Source: Actinoplanes auranticolor
GTDB lineage: Bacteria; Actinomycetota; Actinomycetes; Mycobacteriales; Micromonosporaceae
Length of the DNA: 64,000 nucleotides
Direction: 5' to 3'
Assembly (NCBI RefSeq): GCF_018332655.1
Contig: NZ_BOQL01000006.1
Span: 186,001 to 250,000, forward strand
Positions 7,264 to 15,046 of this stretch are shown in pieces (the first letter of the stretch is position 1; the number at the start of each line of letters is the position of its first letter). The translations under genes were made by a program, and so were the position numbers. A model generated the notes under the pieces. That model did not search any database. It had not been told where the DNA came from and saw only the letters and a program-made list of their open reading frames with translations.

Positions 7264-9384
7264 ATGATCGGCTTGCAAAGGTCCCTCCGTAGGCACCGGT
7301 GGCGAGCCGGTCTCCTCGTGGGGGCGGTCGCCACGCTGGTGGCCGGGCTCGGCATCGCCACCGCGACCAGCGCGAACGCGGCCGCGGGCTGCCGGGTCAC
7401 CTACGCCAACGGGGGCCAGTGGCCAGGCGGCTTCACCGCCAACGTGACGGTCACCAACCTCGGTGACCGGATCGACGGCTGGCGGCTGGGCTGGACCTTC
7501 GCCTCCGGACAGGCGGTCAGCCAGGCCTGGAACGCGACGGTGACCGCCTCCGGCACCCAGGTCACCGCGGCCAACGTGGGACACAACGCGGTGCTGGCGA
7601 CCAACGGCTCGGCTTCGTTCGGCTTCAACGGCACCTGGACCGGCAGTAACCCGGCGCCGGCGGCGTTCACCCTCAACGGCGTCGCCTGCACCGGCAGCGT
7701 CGGCCAGCCCAGCCAGTCGCCCAGCGCGCCCGGCCCCGGCCCGTCGGCGAGCAGCTCGCCGTCCACCCCGCCCACCACGCCGCCACCGGCCGGCGATGCG
7801 ATGGCCGCGGTCGCCGCCATGCAGCCCGGCTGGAACCTGGGCAACTCGCTGGATGCCACCGGCGCCGACGAGACCTCCTGGGGCAACCCGCGGATCACCG
7901 AGGCCCTGCTCGACGGCATCAAGGCCCAGGGTTTCAAGAGCATCCGGATCCCGGTGACCTGGGGCCAGCACCAGGCTGGCGCGCCGGACTACACCATCGA
8001 CGCCGCCTACCTGGCCCGGGTCAAGGAGGTGGTCGGCTGGGCACTGGACGACGGCTTCTACGTCATGGTCAACATCCACCACGACTCCTGGCAGTGGATC
8101 AACACGATGCCGGCCGACCGGACCAACGTGCTGGCCCGCTACAACGCGACCTGGACCCAGCTGGCCGCCGCGTTCCGTGACTCCCCGGCGAAGCTGGTGC
8201 TGGAGAGCGTGAACGAGCCGCAGTTCACCGGCAGCTCCGGTGACGCCCAGAACGCGACACTGCTCAACGAGCTGAACACGTCGTTCCGGACCATCGTCCG
8301 CAACTCCGGCGGCGGCAACGTGACCCGGCTGCTGGTGCTGCCGACCCTGCACACCTCGGCCGACCAGGCCCGACTCGACGAGCTGACCGCGACGTTCACG
8401 GCGATGAACGACCCCAACCTGATCGCCACGGTCCACTACTACGGCTACTGGCCGTTCAGCGTGAACATCGCCGGCGGCTACCGCTTCGACGCGACGGCGC
8501 AGAAGGACCTGACCGACATGTTCGACCGGATCTCGACCACCTTCGTGGCCCGGGGCATCCCGGTGATCATCGGCGAGTACGGCCTGCTCGGCTTCGACCG
8601 GCACACCGGCACGATCGAACAGGGCGAGAAGCTCAAGTTCTTCGAGCTGTTCGGGGCCCAGGCGCGGGCGAACAACATCACCACCATGCTGTGGGACAAC
8701 GGCCAGCACTTCGGCCGCACGTCGCTGCAGTGGTCGGACCCGGAACTGATCGCCCAGATCAGGTCGAGCTGGACCACCCGCTCCGGCACGGCCGCGAGTG
8801 ACCTGGTCTTCAGCGCCCGCTCGGCCGCCATCACGAGCAAGACGATGACGCTGAACCTCAACGGCACCACGTTCACGGGACTGCGCCAGGGCAGCACCGA
8901 ACTGGTCCGCGGCACCGACTACACCATCTCCGGCGACCAGCTGACACTCTCGGCCGCCCTGCTCACCCGCCTGTCCGGGTCCCGCGCCTACGGCGTCAAC
9001 GCGACTCTGCATGTTCACTTCTCCACCGGCGTGCCGTGGCGGCTCAACCTGATCACCCACGACACCCCTGTCCTGTCGGCCGCAACCGGCACAACCAGCG
9101 CGTTCACCATTCCGACCACCTTCCGCGGCGACCAGCTCGCCACCATGGAGGCCACCTACGCCGATGGCAGCAACGCCGGCCCGCAGAACTGGACCCCGTT
9201 CAAGGAATTCGACTACACCTTCGCCCCGGACTACACCGGCAACGTCATCACGCTGAAGCCGGAGTTCTTCGCGGACGTGACGGACGGCTCCCGGGTCACC
9301 CTGAAGTTCCACTTCTGGAGTGGTGCCGTGGTGACCTACTACGTCACCAAGTCCGGCACCACGGTCACCGGCACCCTCGCCTGA
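7264..9384 (+). CDS. Secreted GH5 endoglucanase with CBM2, X2/Ig and CBM46 modules
   Basis: The 706-residue exoenzyme has a signal peptide (1-40, ending ATSANAAAG) and an N-terminal CBM2 (about 41-143, with the WNATVTASG and NGTWTGSNPAPAAFTLNG signatures). A Ser/Pro/Thr linker spans 144-178. The GH5 barrel (about 179-505) shows the catalytic acid/base in LESVNEPQF and the nucleophile in IIGEYGLLG, with conserved PGWNLGNSLDA and VMVNIHHDSW. After it come an Ig-like X2 module (about 515-600) and a C-terminal CBM46-like module (600-706, Trp-rich). GH5-Ig-CBM46 is the layout known from GH5_4 enzymes acting on cellulose, xyloglucan and mixed-linkage glucan, so it likely cleaves internal beta-1,4 bonds outside the cell. 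Adding CBM2 at the front is typical of actinomycetes. Confidence 0.93.
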   Translation: MIGLQRSLRRHRWRAGLLVGAVATLVAGLGIATATSANAAAGCRVTYANGGQWPGGFTANVTVTNLGDRIDGWRLGWTFASGQAVSQAWNATVTASGTQVTAANVGHNAVLATNGSASFGFNGTWTGSNPAPAAFTLNGVACTGSVGQPSQSPSAPGPGPSASSSPSTPPTTPPPAGDAMAAVAAMQPGWNLGNSLDATGADETSWGNPRITEALLDGIKAQGFKSIRIPVTWGQHQAGAPDYTIDAAYLARVKEVVGWALDDGFYVMVNIHHDSWQWINTMPADRTNVLARYNATWTQLAAAFRDSPAKLVLESVNEPQFTGSSGDAQNATLLNELNTSFRTIVRNSGGGNVTRLLVLPTLHTSADQARLDELTATFTAMNDPNLIATVHYYGYWPFSVNIAGGYRFDATAQKDLTDMFDRISTTFVARGIPVIIGEYGLLGFDRHTGTIEQGEKLKFFELFGAQARANNITTMLWDNGQHFGRTSLQWSDPELIAQIRSSWTTRSGTAASDLVFSARSAAITSKTMTLNLNGTTFTGLRQGSTELVRGTDYTISGDQLTLSAALLTRLSGSRAYGVNATLHVHFSTGVPWRLNLITHDTPVLSAATGTTSAFTIPTTFRGDQLATMEATYADGSNAGPQNWTPFKEFDYTFAPDYTGNVITLKPEFFADVTDGSRVTLKFHFWSGAVVTYYVTKSGTTVTGTLA

Positions 9385-9402
9385 CCGGCTCCCCTCGGAA
9401 CC

Positions 9403-9458
9403 GGACCGGGGACGACGCAGACCGCGAATTGCGTTCGCACGGGCGTCGTCCCCGGTCC
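9403..9458 (+). terminator. Strong hairpin after the cellulase gene
   Basis: GGACCGGGGACGACGC (9403-9418) and its exact complement GCGTCGTCCCCGGTCC (9443-9458) form a 16-bp perfect stem with a 24-base loop, starting 18 bases after the stop. There is no long U-tract, as is usual in high-GC actinomycetes. It probably ends the cellulase transcript. Confidence 0.7.
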
Positions 9459-9563
9459 ATCTCGTGTTATCGGCCCGGCTCCGGTCTCTCATCCTGGCCC
9501 GGGCCGGGCTCGGTCCGTGTCGCCTCTGCCCTCGGTCCGTCTGACTTCGCTCGTCCGTCCCGG

Positions 9564-10859
9564 TCACTCTCTTGGCATGGCGGCGCGCTTGGCCAGCCAG
9601 CCCGCCATCGCGCGGACGCCATGGCCGATGGCCCGCTCGTCCGGGGTGAAGGCGCCGAAGTGCGGATAGCTCGTCTCGATCGCGGCACCGGGCGAACGGA
9701 CACCGAGGAAGGTGTACGTGCCGGGAATCCGGTTCAGGAACAGCGCGAAATCCTCACCGCTGAACGGGAGCGCGGCATACGCCGTCGCCACCCGGCCACG
9801 ACCGGCGGTCTGCTGCAGATACCGCTTGAGAGCAAGGGCATCCTTCGGTGGACACACCATGGCCGGGAAGGGGTCCTTCGGGAAGTCCACCACTGCCGGG
9901 CCGGCCGACCGTGCCAGCCGGCGGATGTCCTCGCGGACCCCGGCGTACCGCTCCTCGGGCCAGCAGCGGTAGGACACCCGGACCTCCGCCCGGTCCCCGG
10001 CCGGGACGCCGGCCTGCATGGCCACGAACTCGGCCAGTGGTCCGTCCGGCGTCTGGAAGTCGGCCACGAGCTGCTCGAGATCCGCGCCGGTGCTCGGCCG
10101 CGTCACCGTGCTGAGCGCTGCAACCTGTGCGGCGAGTCGCTGTGCCCGTGCCATCGCGTCGGCGCCGGTGAGGGTGATGACGCCGCGATCCTGACCGGGA
10201 AGGCCGTACCCGGGTGTGACGACGAACTGGCCGACCGGGAAGGGGCCGCAGTGCAGGGCATGGATCTCCGCCGGACGGACCCGGCCCAGCACGCCCGCGT
10301 CGAGCATCGCGGCGGCACCGGTGAGCCTCTCCTCGGCGGGCTGGAAGAAGAACGCCACGGTGCCGGCGAGCCGGTGTCTCAGGCGGGCCAGCACCTCCGC
10401 GACGCCCACACCCACGGTGGTGTGCAAGTCGTGTCCACACAGGTGAGCCGGTTGCGGGCCGCCACCCACCTGCTCATCCGGCGCGACCGCGTCCATGTCC
10501 GCCCGGTACGCGACCGTCCGGCCGCGCCGGGCACCGGTCAACAAGGCCACCACGCCGTGCCCGCCGACGCCGGTGGTGACGTGGAGCCCGGCCGCTCGCA
10601 GACGACGGGCCACCACCTCGGCGGTGCGTTCCTCCTGACCCGCGATCTCGGGATGCCGGTGCAGGTCGCGGCGTAGCTCGATCAGATCGTCGTCCAGCCG
10701 GGCCGCGACGGCATCCACCGCGTCCTGGTCAACCGGCCCGCGCCGGGAGCCCCCGCCAGCCTGTGCGGATCCCGCCGGCACCAGCCCCGCTCCGATGACG
10801 CCGGCGGCGCTGCCGAGCATGACGCGCCGGCTGATGACGCGGTCCCCCGAGTCCGACAT
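9564..10859 (-). CDS. Tat-exported M20-family amidohydrolase/peptidase
   Basis: The 431-residue protein starts at the ATG at 10859, which has a GGAGGAGG ribosome-binding site; a longer upstream frame exists but lacks a site. The N-terminus carries a twin-arginine signal (ISRRVMLGSAAGVIGAGLVP). M20 metal ligands are visible: YRADMDAV, HLCGHDLHTT, FFFQPAEER and SGEDFALF, and a late His in SYPHFGAF. These fit the M20D group that removes acyl or amino-acid groups from amides (hippurate- or IAA-amino-acid hydrolase-like). The substrate is unknown; export suggests an extracellular amide. It is divergent from the M14 gene with a 225-base gap containing a palindrome. Confidence 0.88.
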   Translation of the reverse strand: MSDSGDRVISRRVMLGSAAGVIGAGLVPAGSAQAGGGSRRGPVDQDAVDAVAARLDDDLIELRRDLHRHPEIAGQEERTAEVVARRLRAAGLHVTTGVGGHGVVALLTGARRGRTVAYRADMDAVAPDEQVGGGPQPAHLCGHDLHTTVGVGVAEVLARLRHRLAGTVAFFFQPAEERLTGAAAMLDAGVLGRVRPAEIHALHCGPFPVGQFVVTPGYGLPGQDRGVITLTGADAMARAQRLAAQVAALSTVTRPSTGADLEQLVADFQTPDGPLAEFVAMQAGVPAGDRAEVRVSYRCWPEERYAGVREDIRRLARSAGPAVVDFPKDPFPAMVCPPKDALALKRYLQQTAGRGRVATAYAALPFSGEDFALFLNRIPGTYTFLGVRSPGAAIETSYPHFGAFTPDERAIGHGVRAMAGWLAKRAAMPRE

Positions 10860-10940
10860 GGCCCCTCCTCCTGGATCGCGGCTGCCCCTCGGCGAGCCGG
10901 TCCACAAGAGCCTGTCGCACTCGGCCGGAAGGCACATTGC

Positions 10941-10973
10941 GGTAAACCCCCTCATCTGCCGGGGGTTAACCCC
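10941..10973. promoter_or_regulatory. Palindromic site between divergent M20 and M14 genes
   Basis: GGTAAACCCCC (10941-10951) and GGGGGTTAACC (10961-10971) form an 11-bp inverted repeat with one mismatch. The right arm also contains the perfect 12-bp palindrome GGGGTTAACCCC (10962-10973). Its position in the shared gap of two divergent exported hydrolases suggests an operator or a hairpin; no cognate regulator lies next to it. Confidence 0.4.
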
Positions 10974-11084
10974 ACTGTCGGCAAGCCGGTGTGATGGCAG
11001 GATCGGTATGGCCGCCATCCACCGTCGTCATTGCGTGGACGAGGGTGGGCGCGAGAAGGTCGAGGGCACGACAAGGAGGTGCTT

Positions 11085-13751
11085 GTGGACTCATCCCGGG
11101 CGTTGACCGGACTCTGTGCCCTGCTGCTCGCCGTCGGAGCCGCCGCCGGCCCGGCTTCAGCCGCGCCGGCCGATCCCGCACCGGCCGGAGCCGCGCTGAC
11201 CGATACCGCACCGGCCGGAGCCGCGCTGACCGATACCGCACCGGCCCGAGCCGCGCTGGCCGATCCGGCGCTGAAGGATCCCGCGCTGACCGATCCCGCG
11301 CCGGGAAGCCCGGCGACCAGGGAATTCGGCAACGGCCCGGAGCGCCACGAGGTAGCCGCGACGGCCCCCGAGCTCCGTGGCTCGGCCGCCACGCCGCTGA
11401 GCGCCACCCCGGACCAGCCGTGGACCCCGAAGCGCCAGGGCTACCCCCGGCAGACCGAGCTGAGGGTCTACCCGCAGGACCTCGCCGACAGGTCGATCAA
11501 GCTGGGCCTGGTGCCGTACCACGCGATCGCGCCGCGGCTCAACGCCCTGCAGGACGCCTCCGACCGGGTCTCCGCCGAGGTGGTCGGGCATTCCGCCCTC
11601 GGCCGCGACCTCTACCTCGTCACCGTGACCGCCCCGGAGTCGGCCGCCGAGGCCGCCCGGCAGGACCGCTGGCGGGCCCTCATCGAGAACGACCCGCGGG
11701 CCGCCGCGCGCGACCGGGCCCTGCACCGCGGCTACAAGACCCCGGTATGGATCAACGCGAACATCCACGGCGACGAGTGGGAGGGCACCGACGGCGCCCT
11801 GCGGGTGATCGAGCGCCTTGCCACCGCCACCGACCAGGCCACCGCCGCGCTGCTGCGGCGGACCAGGTTCTATGTGACCGTCACCAACAATCCGGACGGC
11901 CGGATCGCCGGGACCCGGGCCAACGGCGCCGGTTTCGACATCAACCGGGACCATGCGACCAGTTCGCAGCCGGAGTCGCGGGCCGTGCGCGACGTCGTCA
12001 TCGCCACCCAGCCGCTCGTGATGCTCGACGAGCACGGCTACACCGGCACGACGCTGATCGAGCCGGCCACGCCGCCGCACGGGCAGAACTACGAGTACGA
12101 CCTCTACATCAAGCACGCACTGCCGAACGCGCTGGGGATGGAGGCCGCGGTCAAGGGGCTGGGGTTGCCCGGGACCGAGAGCGTCGACATCCCGTTCCGG
12201 GACTACGCGCCGGGAGACTGGGACGACTGGCCGCCGATCTTCACCCCGATGTACGCCATCTATCAGGGCGCCGTCGGGCACACCGTGGAGATTCCGTGGC
12301 AGGTCAACCGGGCTGCGTACACCAGCCTGCCGGTCGAGGAGCTGCGCCGGCGGTCCGCGGTGAACACCGCCGTGGCCGCGGCCACGATCGAGGCCGCCCT
12401 GACCTACGCCGACACCCACCGGGCCTCGCTGCTCGCCGGTCAGATCGAGCAGTTCCGCCGCGGCTGGGCCGGTGCGCCCTCGCCGCGGATCCCGGACGGC
12501 TTCGTACCCGGCTTCGGCCCCGAGGACCGCTACTCGACCGAGTTCCCGCGCGCTTACGTCATCCCGGTCGGCGCGGGCCAGCGCTCGGCTCCGGCCGCTG
12601 CCCGGCTGGTCGACCACCTGGTGGCTCATGACGTACGGGTGACCAAGGCCCGCCGGGCCTTCTCGCTGAACGGCCGGCGTTACCCAGCCGCGTCCTACCT
12701 CGTCGACATGCACCAGCCCAAGCGCGGTCTGGCCAACGTGCTGCTCGAAGCGGGCCGGGACATCTCAGACCTGGTGCCGCAGATGTACGACATCTCCGGC
12801 TGGAGTCACCGCCTGCTGTGGGGCGCCTCGGTCGACATCAGCCGTGCGGCCGCGCCCAGGGTGAGCACCACGCCGGTCAGGGCCGCGTCCGCGACCGGGT
12901 CCGTCACCGCCGGCAAGGGCCGCGACCTGGCCCTGCTGCTGCGGGACCCAGCCGATGTCCGGGCCACGAACGCCCTGCTCGACCTGGGCGTCAAGCTGCG
13001 CCGCACCGACGCGGGCACCGTCGTGGTCCCGGCCGCGGCGCGCCCCGAGGCCGAGGTCCTGGCCCGGCGTTTCGGGGTACGGTTCACCGCCGCGCCGCGC
13101 GGCTCCGCCGGCACCCCGTTCACCCGGCCGGTGCTCGCCGCCGCCGTAGCTGCCGATGAGCTGTTCGCGTTGCGCGAGATGGGCTTCGAGGTACGCCCGG
13201 TTTCCACGGCCCTGCTGAACGCGGGTGCGGACCTGTCCGGCGTCGACGCCCTCGTGGTCTCCTCCGGCCTGTCGTACGCGCAGCTCACAGCGGCCGGCAA
13301 GGCGGCGGTCGACGACCTGCTCAGCCGTGGTGGCGTGGTGACGCGGGGCGCGACCGGCGCGGCCTTCAACGCGGCGGCGGGTCTGCTGCCGGGGACGGCG
13401 GTGGCCGGCCGCGGTGATGCCAACGGGGTCGTCGCGGTGCGCAACACCGGGGCGGTGATCGGCGCTGACGCGCTGCCGCACGCGTTCGTCTACTCGCCGA
13501 TCTGGTTCACCGGCTCCGGTTTCACGGTGGAGCAGCGCTACGCCGCCGATCCACTGGTGGCCGGTCACTGGCTGCCGACCGGGCCCGGCGTAGGCGGGCC
13601 GGATCAGGCGGCCGGGCAGGCCTCGGTCGTCTCGGGCCGGACGGCCCGTGGTGGCCGGGCTGTGCTCTTCGGCACCGAGCCGCTGTTCCGCGCCCACCCC
13701 AAGGGTCTGTACGCCGAGTTCGCCCGCGCTCTCTACTGGGCTGCCGGCTAG
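11085..13751 (+). CDS. Large secreted M14-family zinc carboxypeptidase
   Basis: I choose the GTG at 11085 because an AAGGAGGT site precedes it by six bases; the 888-residue product then begins with a signal peptide (ALTGLCALLLAVGAAAGPAS). A low-complexity Ala/Asp/Pro linker (about 25-75) contains three near-identical ten-residue repeats. The M14 catalytic domain follows, with the zinc ligands in ANIHGDEWEG (His and Glu), substrate-binding NNPDGR and DINRDHATS, the HGYT and HTVEIPW segments. A long C-terminal part (about 600-888) of unknown fold resembles a glutamine-amidotransferase-like or structural module. It likely trims C-terminal residues or peptides outside the cell. It converges with the DedA gene. 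Confidence 0.88.
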   Translation: MDSSRALTGLCALLLAVGAAAGPASAAPADPAPAGAALTDTAPAGAALTDTAPARAALADPALKDPALTDPAPGSPATREFGNGPERHEVAATAPELRGSAATPLSATPDQPWTPKRQGYPRQTELRVYPQDLADRSIKLGLVPYHAIAPRLNALQDASDRVSAEVVGHSALGRDLYLVTVTAPESAAEAARQDRWRALIENDPRAAARDRALHRGYKTPVWINANIHGDEWEGTDGALRVIERLATATDQATAALLRRTRFYVTVTNNPDGRIAGTRANGAGFDINRDHATSSQPESRAVRDVVIATQPLVMLDEHGYTGTTLIEPATPPHGQNYEYDLYIKHALPNALGMEAAVKGLGLPGTESVDIPFRDYAPGDWDDWPPIFTPMYAIYQGAVGHTVEIPWQVNRAAYTSLPVEELRRRSAVNTAVAAATIEAALTYADTHRASLLAGQIEQFRRGWAGAPSPRIPDGFVPGFGPEDRYSTEFPRAYVIPVGAGQRSAPAAARLVDHLVAHDVRVTKARRAFSLNGRRYPAASYLVDMHQPKRGLANVLLEAGRDISDLVPQMYDISGWSHRLLWGASVDISRAAAPRVSTTPVRAASATGSVTAGKGRDLALLLRDPADVRATNALLDLGVKLRRTDAGTVVVPAAARPEAEVLARRFGVRFTAAPRGSAGTPFTRPVLAAAVAADELFALREMGFEVRPVSTALLNAGADLSGVDALVVSSGLSYAQLTAAGKAAVDDLLSRGGVVTRGATGAAFNAAAGLLPGTAVAGRGDANGVVAVRNTGAVIGADALPHAFVYSPIWFTGSGFTVEQRYAADPLVAGHWLPTGPGVGGPDQAAGQASVVSGRTARGGRAVLFGTEPLFRAHPKGLYAEFARALYWAAG
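11178..11267 (+). repeat. Three 30-bp tandem repeats in the M14 linker
   Basis: Units at 11178-11207, 11208-11237 and 11238-11267. The first two are identical and the third differs at a few bases. They encode APAGAALTDT-like decapeptides between the signal peptide and the catalytic domain, followed by shorter degenerate 15-bp copies (ALKDP, ALTDP). The length is a multiple of three, so copy number can vary without a frameshift. Confidence 0.9.
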
Positions 13752-14372
13752 CGCCGGGGCAGGGGACCGGCGGAAGAGGCGTACGACGAAGGGCACCACG
13801 CCGAGGCAGGTTGCCGCGACGGCGGTGAGCACGACTCCGACCCCACCGGTCGAGTCGGCGCTCGCCGTCGCCGCGCCGACCCCGGCGAACGTGCCGACCC
13901 ACAACACCGTGCCCAGCGCCGACCAGCCGAGGAAGCGGCCGAACGGCATCCGCGCCACGCCCGCCACGATCGGCACGATCGCGTGGATGACCGCGACGAA
14001 GCGCACTGCCACCAGCGCGGGGGCGCCCCGTTCGCGCAGGTAGTCCTCGGCGCGGTCGAAGCGTTCGGCGCCGATGCGGCGGCCCAGGCGGGTGCTGCGC
14101 AGCCGGGTGCCGAAGACACGGCCGATCGCGTACCCGACGACCTGCCCGGTCAGCGCGCCCGCCGTGCCCGCCGCGACCGCCAGGGCGAAACCGCCCGGGC
14201 CGTGCAGCGAGGCGGCCAGCATGACCACGGACTCGCCGGGCACGAGCAGGCCGAGCAGGAACGTCATCTCGACGGCGGTCGAGAGGTACGTGAAGAGCAG
14301 GACCGACCACTCATCGAGCGTGGTCAGCCGGTCGACGAGAACGGTCGCGGCGTTGAGCAGGTCTGCGAGCAC
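12765..14372 (-). CDS. DedA-family membrane protein with an unusually long open 3' frame
   Basis: The N-terminal 207 residues (14372-13752) are a clear DedA/SNARE-associated protein: the re-entrant LGLLVPGESVVMLAASL segment, the GYAIGRVFGTRL loop, VRFVAVIHAIVPIVAGVARM and a final membrane helix ending VPFVVRLFRRS. The family acts in phospholipid scrambling or envelope homeostasis. Homology ends where the convergent M14 gene ends. The frame then stays open for a further 328 codons, antisense to M14, to a stop at 12765, and that part reads as Arg/Gly-rich shadow sequence. A lost stop or a small frameshift near 13745 (TAG lies one base out of frame) is likely. The real functional region is about 13745-14372. 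Confidence 0.75.
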   Translation of the reverse strand: MLADLLNAATVLVDRLTTLDEWSVLLFTYLSTAVEMTFLLGLLVPGESVVMLAASLHGPGGFALAVAAGTAGALTGQVVGYAIGRVFGTRLRSTRLGRRIGAERFDRAEDYLRERGAPALVAVRFVAVIHAIVPIVAGVARMPFGRFLGWSALGTVLWVGTFAGVGAATASADSTGGVGVVLTAVAATCLGVVPFVVRLFRRSPAPALAGSPVESAGELGVQTLGVGAEQRLGAEEHSPATTGRPARDDRGLPGRLIRPAYAGPGRQPVTGHQWIGGVALLHRETGAGEPDRRVDERVRQRVSADHRPGVAHRDDPVGITAAGHRRPRQQTRRRVEGRAGRAPRHHATTAEQVVDRRLAGRCELRVRQAGGDHEGVDAGQVRTRVQQGRGNRAYLEAHLAQREQLIGSYGGGEHRPGERGAGGAARRGGEPYPETPGQDLGLGARRGRDHDGARVGAAQLDAQVEQGVRGPDIGWVPQQQGQVAALAGGDGPGRGRGPDRRGAHPGRGRTADVDRGAPQQAVTPAGDVVHLRHQV

Positions 14373-14456
14373 AGGTTCAGCCTTGTCGATCGCTGTCGCC
14401 GGGGATATCGGTTTTAGCCCCGAGAAACCCCTGATCCCGCCTCAGGGTGACCGACG

Positions 14457-14589
14457 ACACGCGAGGAGGTGGGCGAGGACACGCGAAGAGATGGGCGAGG
14501 ACGCGCGAAGAGATGGGCGAGGACGCGCGAAGAGGTGCATGGGGGACGCGCGAAGAGGTTGGTGGGGCGCACCAAGAGGTGGGAGGGGC
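14457..14589. repeat. Array of six degenerate 22-bp repeats
   Basis: Six units follow one another at 14457, 14479, 14501, 14523, 14546 and 14568, with the shared core CGCGAAGAG(A/G)TGGG. Units two and three are nearly identical and the later ones decay. The 22-base period is not a multiple of three, so it is not a coding repeat. It fills the gap between the DedA start and the PspC stop. Confidence 0.85.
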
Positions 14590-14612
14590 ACGCGAAGGCA
14601 GCCGGGGACATG

Positions 14613-14644
14613 GCAAGGCCCGGCCGCGAACGGCCGGGCCTTGC
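14613..14644. terminator. Perfect 14-bp hairpin downstream of the pspC-like gene
   Basis: GCAAGGCCCGGCCG (14613-14626), a CGAA loop and CGGCCGGGCCTTGC (14631-14644) form a perfect stem closed by a stable GNRA-like tetraloop context. It lies 17 bases beyond the stop of the minus-strand PspC gene and probably terminates it. It can fold equally on either strand. Confidence 0.75.
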
Positions 14645-14660
14645 TGGACGAGCGGGGCGG

Positions 14661-14906
14661 TCAGGCCGCCGGCGGGAACGTCGTGGCGTAGGAGCGTTCC
14701 TCCGACGGCATCAGGAGCCACAGCACCGGGTAGATCAGGATCTGGCTGCCCGGGATGACGAACAGGGTCAGGACGAACAGCACCCGGGTCAGCCAGGGGT
14801 CCATCCCGAAACGCCGGGCCAGTCCCGCACACACGCCGGCGAGCATCCGGCCCTCGCGCGGACGGACCAGTCCCTGGCGGGCCATGGAGTCGTGGACGGT
14901 GTTCAT
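14661..14906 (-). CDS. PspC-domain small membrane protein
   Basis: The 81-residue protein starts at ATG 14906 behind an AAGGAAAG site. It has the PspC signature REGRMLAGVCAGLARRFGMD, the following WLTRVLFVLTLFV helix and the IYPVLWLLMPSEE end, making a complete minimal PspC domain. PspC proteins sit in the cytoplasmic membrane and take part in envelope-stress sensing or interact with phage-shock components. No pspA is nearby. The gene is monocistronic, with a hairpin terminator downstream. Confidence 0.88.
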   Translation of the reverse strand: MNTVHDSMARQGLVRPREGRMLAGVCAGLARRFGMDPWLTRVLFVLTLFVIPGSQILIYPVLWLLMPSEERSYATTFPPAA

Positions 14907-15046
14907 GGTGTCTCGCTTTCCTTGCCGGTGGCGTCGAACTCGACCCTTGAACAGTCCCATCCGGCGGGCCGCAGATGCATCGGGGAACGACCCTGGCCGG
15001 TCCCTGAGCCACCGTCTCGGGGTCGAGCTGCGGGAAGCGAGGAGCG

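Noticed and set aside
7216..9567. Long minus-strand open frame opposite the cellulase gene (about 780 codons)
   Set aside because: It has no recognisable domain and mirrors the third-codon GC bias of the cellulase gene, which has clear catalytic motifs and a signal peptide.
14457..14589. Possible CRISPR array
   Set aside because: Units are contiguous 22-mers without unique spacers, and no cas genes are present. It is a tandem repeat array.
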